NCBI RefSeq assembly: GCF_024494355.1
Contig: NZ_JAKNQY010000007.1
Span: 184,433-248,432, forward strand
Length of the DNA stretch: 64,000 bases
DNA from: Pseudomonas sp. Q11
GTDB lineage: Bacteria > Pseudomonadota > Gammaproteobacteria > Pseudomonadales > Pseudomonadaceae
Reading direction: 5' to 3'
Of the stretch, positions 17,679 to 25,261 are shown one piece after another. Numbering within the stretch: the stretch's first letter is position 1; each line of letters begins with the position of its first letter. The notes under the pieces were generated by a model. The model was given only the letters and a program-made list of their open reading frames with translations, was not told the origin of the DNA and searched no databases. A program made the translations under genes and the position numbers.

Positions 17679-18794
17679 ATGGCACTCGGTCAAGTCACCG
17701 TCGACAATCTCAATCTGGGCCAGGGTGCCGTAACAGAGATTGAGCGCTACTTCCTTTTCATCGGCCCGGCCGGCAAGAACGTCGGCCAGTTCATCCCCCT
17801 GAACACCGACAGCGACCTGGACACGGCCCTGGGCATTCCGGCAAGCGACCTGAAAACCCAAATCAACGCCGCCCGCCTCAACGGTGGCCAGCGCTGGGCC
17901 TGTGTGGCGGCCCCGATCGGCGCCGAAGGCAACTGGTCCGATGCCCTGGAGAAAGCCCAGCAGCAAGGTATCTCGGTGGAAGCGGTGATCATCACCAAAC
18001 CCGTCACCGCCTCGGTCGAGTTCACGGCCATGCACGATGCCGCTGTTGCCTTGAACAACACCTACGGGCGCCGCGTGTTTGTGATGACCGCCACTGCCGG
18101 CATCACCGCCGAGCAGACCTGGGCGCAATACGTCGCGGAGCAGAAAGCCCTGGTGGCCAACGTGGCGGCGCCGCGAGTCCTGGTTGTACCGCAACTGCAT
18201 GGCAATGACCTCGGCGTTCTGGCCGGACGCCTGGCCAACGCTGCCGTGAGCGTTGCCGACAGCCCGATGCGCGTGGCCACCGGCCCGGTGTTGGGGCTCG
18301 GCCCGGTGCCGATCGACGGCGATAAGGTGCCGCTGCCCTCGGCCGTGCGCAGTGAACTGGACCGCGCCCGGTACTCCGTTTCGCAGACCTACCCGGATTA
18401 CCAGGGCGTGTACTGGGGCGACGGCAACATGCTCGACACCCCTGCTAGTGACTTCCAGGTCGTGGAATACCTGCGCATCACCGACAAGGCCGCTCGCCTG
18501 ATCCGGCCACTGCTGATTCGCCGAGTAGCCGATCGCCGGTTGAACAGCACGCCCAACAGCATGGCGGTCAACACCAACCAGCTGATGGCCCCTCTGCGCG
18601 CTATGGCCAAGTCCACCACATTCAACGGCGAAGTGTTCCCCGGCGACATTGAGCCGCCGAAGGACGGCGACCTGGTGCTGAGCTGGCTGAGCAAAACCAA
18701 GGTGGCGGCCTACATCAAGCTCAAACCCCTCAATTGCCCGAAAGACCTCACGGCGAACATCGCCCTGGATCTTTCCACCGACAAAACGGAGTAA
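17679..18794 (+). CDS. Contractile tail sheath protein (DUF2586-like)
   Basis: 371 aa. ALGQVTVDNLNLGQG at the N-terminus, a central PVLGLGPVPIDG and YPDYQGVYWGDGNMLD followed by VVEYLRITDKAARLIRPLLI resemble the K139/kappa-type sheath family rather than P2 FI. The sheath subunit contracts to drive the tube into the host. It is followed by the tube gene after 6 bp, the usual sheath-tube pair. Confidence 0.85.
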   Translation: MALGQVTVDNLNLGQGAVTEIERYFLFIGPAGKNVGQFIPLNTDSDLDTALGIPASDLKTQINAARLNGGQRWACVAAPIGAEGNWSDALEKAQQQGISVEAVIITKPVTASVEFTAMHDAAVALNNTYGRRVFVMTATAGITAEQTWAQYVAEQKALVANVAAPRVLVVPQLHGNDLGVLAGRLANAAVSVADSPMRVATGPVLGLGPVPIDGDKVPLPSAVRSELDRARYSVSQTYPDYQGVYWGDGNMLDTPASDFQVVEYLRITDKAARLIRPLLIRRVADRRLNSTPNSMAVNTNQLMAPLRAMAKSTTFNGEVFPGDIEPPKDGDLVLSWLSKTKVAAYIKLKPLNCPKDLTANIALDLSTDKTE

Positions 18795-18800
18795 CGCGCC

Positions 18801-19253
18801 ATGGCAAAGATTGGCGGCAAGAACTTCGACGTGAGCCTGGGCGACCTGTCGCTGCACGTTGAGAACTGCACCCTGGATATCACCGACAACTCGGCCGTGG
18901 CACAAACCCGGGGCGTGCCCGATGGCACCGTGGACGGCGACGTGGCCGCCGCCGGCGAGTTCGAACTGGATACCACCAACTTCAATCTGCTGATCGACGC
19001 GGCGCGATCGGCGGGCAGTTTCCGCGCCCTGAAGCCCTTTGACGCGGTGTTCTTCGCCAAGGCCGGCGAGGACGAAGAACTGCGCGTGGAGGCGTTCGGC
19101 TGCAAGGTGAAGATTTCCAGCCTGTTGGCGATCGATCCGAAGGGCGGCGAGAAGGCCAAGCATAAGGTGCCGTTCGACGTAACCAGTCCGGACTTTATTC
19201 ACATCAACGGCGTTCCGTACCTCGACGCTGCAGAGATCGAGGGGCTGCGCTGA
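18801..19253 (+). CDS. Tail tube protein (DUF2597-like)
   Basis: 150 aa: MAKIGGKNFDVSLGDLSLHVE, NSAVAQTRGVPDGTVDGDVAAAGEFELD, then EDEELRVEAFGCKVKISSLL. This beta-rich pattern fits the tube family that accompanies DUF2586 sheaths in Vibrio kappa-like phages. It builds the inner tube. The stop overlaps the zinc-finger gene start by one base (TGATGG). Confidence 0.85.
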   Translation: MAKIGGKNFDVSLGDLSLHVENCTLDITDNSAVAQTRGVPDGTVDGDVAAAGEFELDTTNFNLLIDAARSAGSFRALKPFDAVFFAKAGEDEELRVEAFGCKVKISSLLAIDPKGGEKAKHKVPFDVTSPDFIHINGVPYLDAAEIEGLR

Positions 19254-19465
19254 TGGTGGATTGGTTCGACCGCGCCCAGGAACTGGAGCAGCGTCAACGT
19301 GACCAGGCGATTCAAGCCCAGCTGCGCCAGCCCCGACCGGCCGGGCCAAGCCTGACCCACTGCCAGGACTGCGACAACGAAATCCCGGTGGCACGCCAGG
19401 CCCTGGGCGGAATGACCCGCTGCGTCACCTGCCAGAGCGGCCACGAAAAGAGAAAGCGCACATGA
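19253..19465 (+). CDS. DksA/TraR-type C4 zinc-finger protein
   Basis: 70 aa. A C-terminal zinc motif CQDCDNEIPVARQ...TRCVTCQ has four cysteines (CxxC-17-CxxC), characteristic of the DksA/TraR family. A short helix (QELEQRQRDQAIQAQL) precedes it. Phage TraR-like proteins bind the RNA polymerase secondary channel and alter transcription. It lies between tail tube and lysis genes. Confidence 0.88.
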   Translation: MVDWFDRAQELEQRQRDQAIQAQLRQPRPAGPSLTHCQDCDNEIPVARQALGGMTRCVTCQSGHEKRKRT

Positions 19466-19758
19466 CCACTGAAGCCGTTCGCCTCGGATCGATGGAACAG
19501 AAAATGGCCGTGATCGAACACCGATTGAGTGAGCTGGAAGACCGCCACGAAACCGTACCGACGCGCGTCACCAAGCTGGAACAAGGCTTTGAACACATGG
19601 CCGGACAGCTCTCTGAACTCAACGCTGGCCAGCAGACGCTGACGGTCGCGGTGAATGACATTGCTTCGAAGGTCGGCCGTTTGCTCACCATCCTGACGTT
19701 GGTCGGCGCTGCGCTGCAAATGGTCGTGCCGGCAGTGTTGCGGGTGTGGTTTCCATGA
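19462..19758 (+). CDS. Putative holin-like (XhlA-type) membrane protein
   Basis: 98 aa. A long N-terminal coiled coil (MEQKMAVIEHRLSELEDRHE...) is followed by one C-terminal membrane segment (LLTILTLVGAALQMVVPAVL). This layout resembles XhlA/hemolysin-type holin partners. It overlaps both neighbours by ATGA and lies directly before the endolysin, so a role in lysis is likely. The family call is tentative. Confidence 0.6.
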   Translation: MTTEAVRLGSMEQKMAVIEHRLSELEDRHETVPTRVTKLEQGFEHMAGQLSELNAGQQTLTVAVNDIASKVGRLLTILTLVGAALQMVVPAVLRVWFP

Positions 19759-20282
19759 GCCTGCGCGGAAAGATCCAGGCCGGCGCCCTGGCGCTGGCCA
19801 GCGCCCCATTGGTGATCTTCCTGGGCACCTGGGAAGGCAACGGCCAGAACACTGTCTATGCGGACAAGCTGGCCGGTGGGCTGCCCACCGTCTGCAAGGG
19901 CATCACTCGCCATACCAGCCCCTTTCCGGTGGTGGTCGGTGACTACTGGTCGCCCGATCGGTGCGCTGAGGTGGAGCAATTGGTGATCAGCAAGGGGCAA
20001 CTGCAGTTGGCTGACTGCATCACCAACCAGGAGGTGGGCCAGAACACCTTCGATGCGTTGAGCAGTCACTCACATAACTTCGGCACGCCCAGCACCTGCG
20101 CCAGTCGGGCGGTGGGGCTGATCAACACCGGCCGCATCGCCGAAGGGTGCCGGGCGCTGGCCTGGGCGCCGGACGGGAGAACCCCCGTCTGGTCGTTTGT
20201 CAGCGACGCCCAGGGCCGCAAGCGGTTCATTCAAGGCCTGCACAACCGCCGCCTGGCCGAGATGGAGCTGTGCCTGAAATGA
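19755..20282 (+). CDS. SAR endolysin (GH24 lysozyme)
   Basis: 175 aa. An Ala/Gly-rich N-terminal hydrophobic segment (AGALALASAPLVIFLGTW) looks like a signal-anchor-release domain. It is followed by the GH24 triad: Glu in WEGNG, Asp in YADKLAGG and Thr in PTVCKGIT. The enzyme degrades peptidoglycan after release from the membrane. It sits between the holin-like and Rz genes. ATG 19755 is chosen because it overlaps the previous stop. Confidence 0.9.
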   Translation: MSLRGKIQAGALALASAPLVIFLGTWEGNGQNTVYADKLAGGLPTVCKGITRHTSPFPVVVGDYWSPDRCAEVEQLVISKGQLQLADCITNQEVGQNTFDALSSHSHNFGTPSTCASRAVGLINTGRIAEGCRALAWAPDGRTPVWSFVSDAQGRKRFIQGLHNRRLAEMELCLK

Positions 20283-20794
20283 GCCTTTCTCCGTTGCGCC
20301 TGGCGCCGTTCGTTCTGTTGGTCGGCCTGGTGGCCTGGCTGGCCTTTGATTGGGTCCTGGAACAGCGCGACGACGCCCGGCGCGAGCTGGACAGCGCGCA
20401 ATGGGAAGTGGCCGGCTTGCGTGAAGCGGCCCGCGTCACCGGCGAAATGCTCGCCGAGCGGGACGCGATCGACCAACGAAACACCACGGAACTGACCCAT
20501 GCACTTACTGAAAACGAACGCCTGCGCCGTGCTGTTGACACTAGCGGTCAGCGGTTGCGCGTCAACGCCACCTGTCCCGCCTCAGGATCTGTGCCCACCG
20601 CCGCCGGCACCACCGGCCTGGCTGATGCAGGAGGCGCCGAACTCGCTGCAGACGCTCGACCGGATTATTTCACCCTCCGAGATCAGCTTGCCCTCAGCCG
20701 GCAAATGATTCTCGGTCTGCAGCAATACGCCCTTGGTGTGTGCCGGCGATCGCCGGTGTACCAGGGAAACTCTTTACCCAACCTTCAAAAGTGA
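20279..20794 (+). CDS. Rz-like i-spanin (LysB type)
   Basis: 171 aa. An N-terminal membrane anchor (PFVLLVGLVAWLAFDWVL) is followed by a periplasmic coiled coil (QRDDARRELDSAQWEVAGLREAARV...). This is the inner-membrane half of a spanin complex that fuses the two membranes at the last step of lysis. A second frame inside it encodes the Rz1 lipoprotein. Start overlaps the endolysin stop by ATGA. Confidence 0.85.
   Translation: MSLSPLRLAPFVLLVGLVAWLAFDWVLEQRDDARRELDSAQWEVAGLREAARVTGEMLAERDAIDQRNTTELTHALTENERLRRAVDTSGQRLRVNATCPASGSVPTAAGTTGLADAGGAELAADARPDYFTLRDQLALSRQMILGLQQYALGVCRRSPVYQGNSLPNLQK
20499..20708 (+). CDS. Rz1-like o-spanin lipoprotein, embedded in Rz
   Basis: 69 aa in the +1 frame wholly inside the Rz gene. 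The signal peptide ends in the lipobox VSGC (LLTLAVSGCAS), and the mature part is proline-rich (PPVPPQDLCPPPPAPPAW), both hallmarks of Rz1 outer-membrane spanin subunits. The nested architecture is the classic lambda/P2 arrangement. Confidence 0.88.
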   Translation: MHLLKTNACAVLLTLAVSGCASTPPVPPQDLCPPPPAPPAWLMQEAPNSLQTLDRIISPSEISLPSAGK

Positions 20795-20802
20795 GCGACC
20801 CC

Positions 20803-21093
20803 ATGAGCCAACAAAACACCGAAATCACCCTGGAAATCGGCGACCAGGAATTCACTTTCAACCTGACCCCGGCTGATGTGACCAAGTACTTCAACGCCCT
20901 GACCCAAACCAACAAAGTCGCCCCGGGCAACAACCTGTTGATGACCACCGTACTGCAGGAACAAAAGGCCGTCCTGAAACCCTTGCTGGCCAACCCGGTG
21001 ATGGTGATGCAGCTCGCCGGCGCGCTCCTCGAGGAGTACGCCCCCAACGTTGAGGTGATCGTAAAAAAGCGCTCGAGCACGCTGAGCGCCTAA
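20803..21093 (+). CDS. Tail assembly chaperone, short form (gpE-like, DUF2765)
   Basis: 96 aa: NTEITLEIGDQEFTFNLTPADVTKYFNALTQTNK opens the protein and VIVKKRSSTLSA closes it. It is located just before the tape measure gene, the conserved place for tail chaperones. A slippery heptamer near its 3' end allows a longer product (see 20803-21257). Confidence 0.85.
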   Translation: MSQQNTEITLEIGDQEFTFNLTPADVTKYFNALTQTNKVAPGNNLLMTTVLQEQKAVLKPLLANPVMVMQLAGALLEEYAPNVEVIVKKRSSTLSA

Positions 21094-21257
21094 GCGAAAA
21101 CGGCCTGGGTCAGCTGATGGCCCTGACGAACCGCTGGCTACCTGGAGCCGAACCCACGCCCGAGGTGATGGGAACGGCCAAGTGGCTGGAGGACGAACAC
21201 TGGAGACGCATGGAATTTGCCGTGGCTAACGGCATTGCCCTTGCGCTGAACGGGTAA
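20803..21257 (+). CDS. Tail assembly chaperone, -1 frameshift product (gpE-E'-like)
   Basis: Ribosomes slipping -1 at A AAA AAG (21063-21069) would continue into a downstream frame reading LSENGLGQLMALTNRW...LEDEHWRRMEFAVANGIALALNG, ending at TAA 21255-21257. This gives about 151 aa. The downstream frame lacks its own convincing start and ribosome site, and its end lies 5 bp before the tape measure start. Tail chaperone pairs made this way are a near-universal feature of long-tailed phages; the slip here is inferred from sequence. Confidence 0.75.
21063..21069 (+). other. Programmed -1 ribosomal frameshift site (A AAA AAG)
   Basis: In the chaperone frame the codons read GTA AAA AAG, so the heptamer A AAA AAG is correctly phased for simultaneous -1 slippage. 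It lies 22 bp before the frame-0 stop, and a GC-rich segment (CGCTCGAGCACGCTGAGCGC) that can fold follows it. Confidence 0.75.
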
Positions 21258-21262
21258 CGACA

Positions 21263-23248
21263 TTGGCAGACCGTAGCGCCAGCCTGGCTTTCATCCTGAG
21301 CCTGCAAGACAAAGTCACCGCGCCCCTGGGCAAGGTAAAGATGGGCTTTTCCGAGCTGGCCGACCAGAGCGAAAAGCACATCAAGACCATCGGCCTGGGC
21401 TTGGGTGGGCTGACGGCTGGCGTGGTCGGGATCCGCGAGTCCATGGAGCCGGCCCTGGAGGTCAACCGCGCCCTGGGCGATGTCCGATCGTTGGGCGTGG
21501 CCGAAGATGCGTTGTCATCGCTCAATGCCAAGTCCCTGGAGTTCGCGGTGAACTACGGCGAGAACGCCCAGGAATTCGTGGCCTCGGCGTACCTGATCGA
21601 GGGCGCCATCAAGGGCTTGGCCGGTAACCAACTGGCCGTTTTCACCAACACCAGCAACCTGTTGGCCAAGGCCACCAAAACCGACGCCGAAACCATGGGC
21701 GAATACGTCGGCACCCTCTACAACCTGCAGAAGTCCCAAGCCGATGCCATGGGTAAGGGCGAATGGGTCGAAAGGCTCGGTGGTCAGACGGCGTTGGCGG
21801 TACAGCTGTTTCGCACCAGTGGCGCGGCGATGAAGGATGCTTTCAAGGAAGCCGGGGCAATCGCTACGACGGCAGGTGTCGATCTGGCCGAACAGATGGC
21901 GGTCATTGGCACCCTCAGCAGCACAATGGAAGGTGGCGATGCCGGCGGACGCTACAAGGCATTCTTCGAAAACATCGGTGCCGCCTCGGACAAACTGGGC
22001 ATCAAGTTCACCGACCAGCAGGGCAAGATCCTGCCCATGATGACCATCCTGGACAAGCTCCAGGGCAAGTTCGGCGACCTAACCAGCGCCTCGGCCGGGG
22101 CCAAGCTGCTGGAGGCCTTCGGCGGCGAAGGCGCCCAGGTGATCGGCGCACTGGCCAAGGACACCAGCCGGTTGCGCAACGGCATCGAGCAGTTGGGCAA
22201 GGTGCGCGGCCTGGAGAACGCTGAGAGCATGGCCAGGGCCATGGTCGACCCGTGGCAACAGTGGGCGTCTCTGGTCGAAGTCATGCGGGTGGTGTTCGGC
22301 CAAGTGCTCATCCCGGTTCTCACGCCGTTCATGAACCGCATGATCGAGATCGGCAAGACCCTGGTGCGCTGGTCGCAGCTGTTCCCCAACATCACCCGAG
22401 TGATCGGCATCACAGCGCTGACCATCATGGGCATCGTGGCGGCCATGTCATTGCTCACCGTGGTGGTGGGCGTATCCAGGATGACCTGGATGGGTCTGGT
22501 GTCGGTCTGGAAGGTCGTCCAGTTGCTGAACCTGCGCACCGTCGCCGGCTTCGTCCTGCAGAAGCTGGCGATCCTGGCCTACATGACTGTGATCTATGCC
22601 TTGAGCGCCGGCCTGGCCTTGGTGCGCGGCGCCATGCTGCTTTGGCAGGGCGCCATCTGGCTGGTCAATGCGGCGCTGCTGGCCAACCCGGTGGTATGGA
22701 TTGTGGCCGCCATAGTTGCCCTGGTCGCGATCGTGGTGGCAGCCGTCTACTACTGGGACGAATGGACCACGGCCCTGATGAACACGGCCGCGTTTCAATT
22801 CGTTGCCGAGCAGTTCCAGAAGCTTTCCGACTGGTTCGATTCCATGGGCGGCTGGTCAGGCATGGCCCGGGCCGCCTGGGACAGCATTGTCAGCATCTTC
22901 ACCCAGGCCGTGAACGGCGTGATCGAGCTGCTGAACAGTATCCCGGGCGTGAACATTGAAGCGCGCTTCGGGGGCATGCCTGAGGTGCCTGGCGTCGATG
23001 CAGCGACCAACGCCGCTGACACTGCCAACGCCGCGCAGAAAGCCCAGCAGACCATCAACGCAGCTATCCCCAGCCTTTCGCCGACACGTCCTGCAGCGGT
23101 GCCGCCTGGTGGCCTGCTGACCAGCATTCAGAACAACAGCAGCAGCCAGAACAAGGGCACGCATGTGGAGAACGTGAATATCCACACCGGCAAGACAATG
23201 ACGCCGCTGGAAATGGAAAACATGGTGGCCATGGCGGTGGGCGGATGA
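21263..23248 (+). CDS. Tail tape measure protein
   Basis: 661 aa, TTG start at 21263. The N-terminal part has the phage-tail TMP pattern (SLAFILSLQDKVTAPLGKV, GYSAEDALS-like helices, AAMKDAFKEAGAIATTAG). Residues ~375-500 contain several hydrophobic helices (VIGITALTIMGIVAAMSLLTVVVGV; PVVWIVAAIVALVAIVVAAV) that may enter the host membrane. It sets tail length and lies after the chaperone. It is shorter than many TMPs, implying a fairly short tail if one residue corresponds to about 1.5 angstrom. Confidence 0.92.
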   Translation: MADRSASLAFILSLQDKVTAPLGKVKMGFSELADQSEKHIKTIGLGLGGLTAGVVGIRESMEPALEVNRALGDVRSLGVAEDALSSLNAKSLEFAVNYGENAQEFVASAYLIEGAIKGLAGNQLAVFTNTSNLLAKATKTDAETMGEYVGTLYNLQKSQADAMGKGEWVERLGGQTALAVQLFRTSGAAMKDAFKEAGAIATTAGVDLAEQMAVIGTLSSTMEGGDAGGRYKAFFENIGAASDKLGIKFTDQQGKILPMMTILDKLQGKFGDLTSASAGAKLLEAFGGEGAQVIGALAKDTSRLRNGIEQLGKVRGLENAESMARAMVDPWQQWASLVEVMRVVFGQVLIPVLTPFMNRMIEIGKTLVRWSQLFPNITRVIGITALTIMGIVAAMSLLTVVVGVSRMTWMGLVSVWKVVQLLNLRTVAGFVLQKLAILAYMTVIYALSAGLALVRGAMLLWQGAIWLVNAALLANPVVWIVAAIVALVAIVVAAVYYWDEWTTALMNTAAFQFVAEQFQKLSDWFDSMGGWSGMARAAWDSIVSIFTQAVNGVIELLNSIPGVNIEARFGGMPEVPGVDAATNAADTANAAQKAQQTINAAIPSLSPTRPAAVPPGGLLTSIQNNSSSQNKGTHVENVNIHTGKTMTPLEMENMVAMAVGG

Positions 23249-23562
23249 GCGAGTACGTGGATCTGTTGATTGTGGACAACGACTTGGCCCTGGATCCGTC
23301 GCGCCAGCCGCAACTGATCGATGACCGCGCCTGCATCGCCCAGGACATCGCCCACATGATCCGCGACAGCGGGCTCCTGGTCGTCCTGGTCGCCGAGCGT
23401 GATCGGTTGCGTCAACGCGACTGCATCCAGCAGCTGGAGCTGTTGGTGGAGGACGACGAACGCTTGGTGCCGGGCACGGCACGCATTACCCAGCAGGAGC
23501 CTGGCGTCTACCTGGTCACGGCTAAAACCCTGAAATTCGGATCGATAGAGGTAAGTCTGTGA
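23245..23562 (+). CDS. DUF2590-family phage baseplate protein
   Basis: 105 aa: MSEYVDLLIVDNDLALDPSRQPQLIDDRACIAQDIAHMIRDSGL matches the DUF2590 family, comparable to gpW/gp25-type baseplate wedge proteins. It overlaps the tape measure and gpJ-like genes by ATGA-type junctions, and it is followed by baseplate J as P2 gpW is. Confidence 0.8.
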   Translation: MSEYVDLLIVDNDLALDPSRQPQLIDDRACIAQDIAHMIRDSGLLVVLVAERDRLRQRDCIQQLELLVEDDERLVPGTARITQQEPGVYLVTAKTLKFGSIEVSL

Positions 23563-24731
23563 GCGTCGATTTTAAAAAGGTGATCGCCGAGACGGGCATC
23601 CCCACCACGGAGGCGGGCCTGAAAGCTGCCTGGGAAAAGGAAGTGGAAGCCCAAGGCGCCAAGGTGGCCAACACCAGCAGCTATTCGCCTTTCTGGCGGG
23701 TGATGACCGCCCTGGTCACCAAGCCAGTGCTGTGGCTGCTTGACTTCCTGTGCCTGACGGTGCTGCCGAACTTCTTTGTCAAAACAGCAGAAGACGCCTG
23801 GCTGGACACGCTGGCTTGGGCAGTCAATGTCGAGCGCAAAGGGGCAACCAAGGCCAAAGGCAAAGTGCTCTTCACGCGGACCACACCTGACGGCGTGATG
23901 GAGCTGGAAAAAGGCATTGTGGTGCAGTCGGCCGCTATCAACGGCAACGTTTACCAGCTCATTACCACCGCCGCCGCGACCTTCCAGCAGGGGCAACTCC
24001 AACTTGAAGTGCCGGTGGAGGCGCTCGAATCTGGCAGCGGTTTTAACCTTGCACCTGGTTACTACGCCATCTTGCCGGTCCCGGTACCGGGCATTGTCCA
24101 GGTGGTCAACAGCGACGGCTGGCTGGAATCACCTGGTGCAGATCCGGAGCCCAACGACCAATTGCGCCTGCGCGTACGCAACCAGTTCTCGGCGGTGAAC
24201 CAGTGGCACACCGATGCCGTTTATCGCGCCATGATTTCCGCTTTCCCAGGCGTACGGCCGGATGGCGTCTACTTCGAACACGGCGCACCACGCGGACCAG
24301 GTAGCGCAAACGCCTATGTCCTGTTCGATGCCGGCGTACCGGCCAGCACTTACCTGGACCAGATCAATGCGCACATCCGCGACCAGGGCAATCACGGCCA
24401 TGGCGACGATCTGTTGGCCATGGTCATGCCTGAACAGCTGGTCAGTTTCCAGGTAAACGTCTGGCCCTTTGCCAACCAGACGCCGGCGCAGATCGCTGAC
24501 CTCACGCACGAAATCGAATTGTTTTTGCGAGCCGCATTCCGCGAAAGCACGCCTCGGGACTATCAGCCCACGCTCACTTATCCCCAATCGCGATTCAGTG
24601 TCAGTCGTCTAGCGCAGGAGCTGCACGAGCAGTTCCCGGGGATTGAGTCCGTCAAGTTTGTTCCCATGGGGGATATCGTCAGCGGGCTGTCGATCCCCCG
24701 GCTGCAGAGCCTGAAAGTGGTGATCCTTTGA
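23559..24731 (+). CDS. Baseplate J-like protein
   Basis: 390 aa, GTG start at 23559. It contains the gp47/baseplate J core: LDTLAWAVNVERKGATKAKGKVLFTRT, VPVPGIVQVVNSDGW, PNDQLRLRVRNQFSAVNQWHTDAVYRAMI. It forms a wedge of the contractile tail baseplate together with the preceding and following proteins. It overlaps both neighbours by 4 bp. Confidence 0.92.
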   Translation: MSVDFKKVIAETGIPTTEAGLKAAWEKEVEAQGAKVANTSSYSPFWRVMTALVTKPVLWLLDFLCLTVLPNFFVKTAEDAWLDTLAWAVNVERKGATKAKGKVLFTRTTPDGVMELEKGIVVQSAAINGNVYQLITTAAATFQQGQLQLEVPVEALESGSGFNLAPGYYAILPVPVPGIVQVVNSDGWLESPGADPEPNDQLRLRVRNQFSAVNQWHTDAVYRAMISAFPGVRPDGVYFEHGAPRGPGSANAYVLFDAGVPASTYLDQINAHIRDQGNHGHGDDLLAMVMPEQLVSFQVNVWPFANQTPAQIADLTHEIELFLRAAFRESTPRDYQPTLTYPQSRFSVSRLAQELHEQFPGIESVKFVPMGDIVSGLSIPRLQSLKVVIL

Positions 24732-25252
24732 TCAAGCTCAAACTGCCGTTCTGGCTCGAAGGCACCGAGCTTTCCAAGCTCACCCTGGCCGCCCAGGCCT
24801 GGTGGGAAACGGTCACCAGTTGGCTGCGCTGGCCGTATTCGCAGATTGATCCTGACACCTGCCACATGAGCATCCTCGACCTGTGGGCCTGGCAGCGCGA
24901 CGTCACGCGTTTTCAAGGCGAGCCCGAGGCCTTGTTTCGCCTGCGAGTGAAATACGCCTTTATCAACTCCGTGGACGCCGGGAGTACGGCGGGCATGAAG
25001 CGCATTTTTGAGCGCCTGGGCGTGGGCTACGTCGAGATCGAGGAGCGCCAACCCGACCGGGACTGGGACGTTATCCAGCTCAAGTTCAGCAACACCCAGC
25101 TGTCACTCAACCCCGAGTTGCTGCGCGTGTTGATCCAGCAGTACGGCCGGACGTGCCGACGCTACGACTTCGTGACCATTACCCCCATCGCGCTGCAAGT
25201 CGCGGTGGTGGACTTCAACGATGACCAGCAAACGCTGGTTGCCAGCCTTTAG
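24728..25252 (+). CDS. Tail protein I (gpI-like baseplate protein)
   Basis: 174 aa. WWETVTSWLRWPYSQIDPDTCHMSILDLWAWQRDVTRFQGEPEALFRLRVKYAF is typical of the phage tail protein I family, which follows J in P2-like phages and connects the baseplate to the fibres. It overlaps J by 4 bp. Confidence 0.85.
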   Translation: MIKLKLPFWLEGTELSKLTLAAQAWWETVTSWLRWPYSQIDPDTCHMSILDLWAWQRDVTRFQGEPEALFRLRVKYAFINSVDAGSTAGMKRIFERLGVGYVEIEERQPDRDWDVIQLKFSNTQLSLNPELLRVLIQQYGRTCRRYDFVTITPIALQVAVVDFNDDQQTLVASL

Positions 25253-25261
25253 GACCGTACC

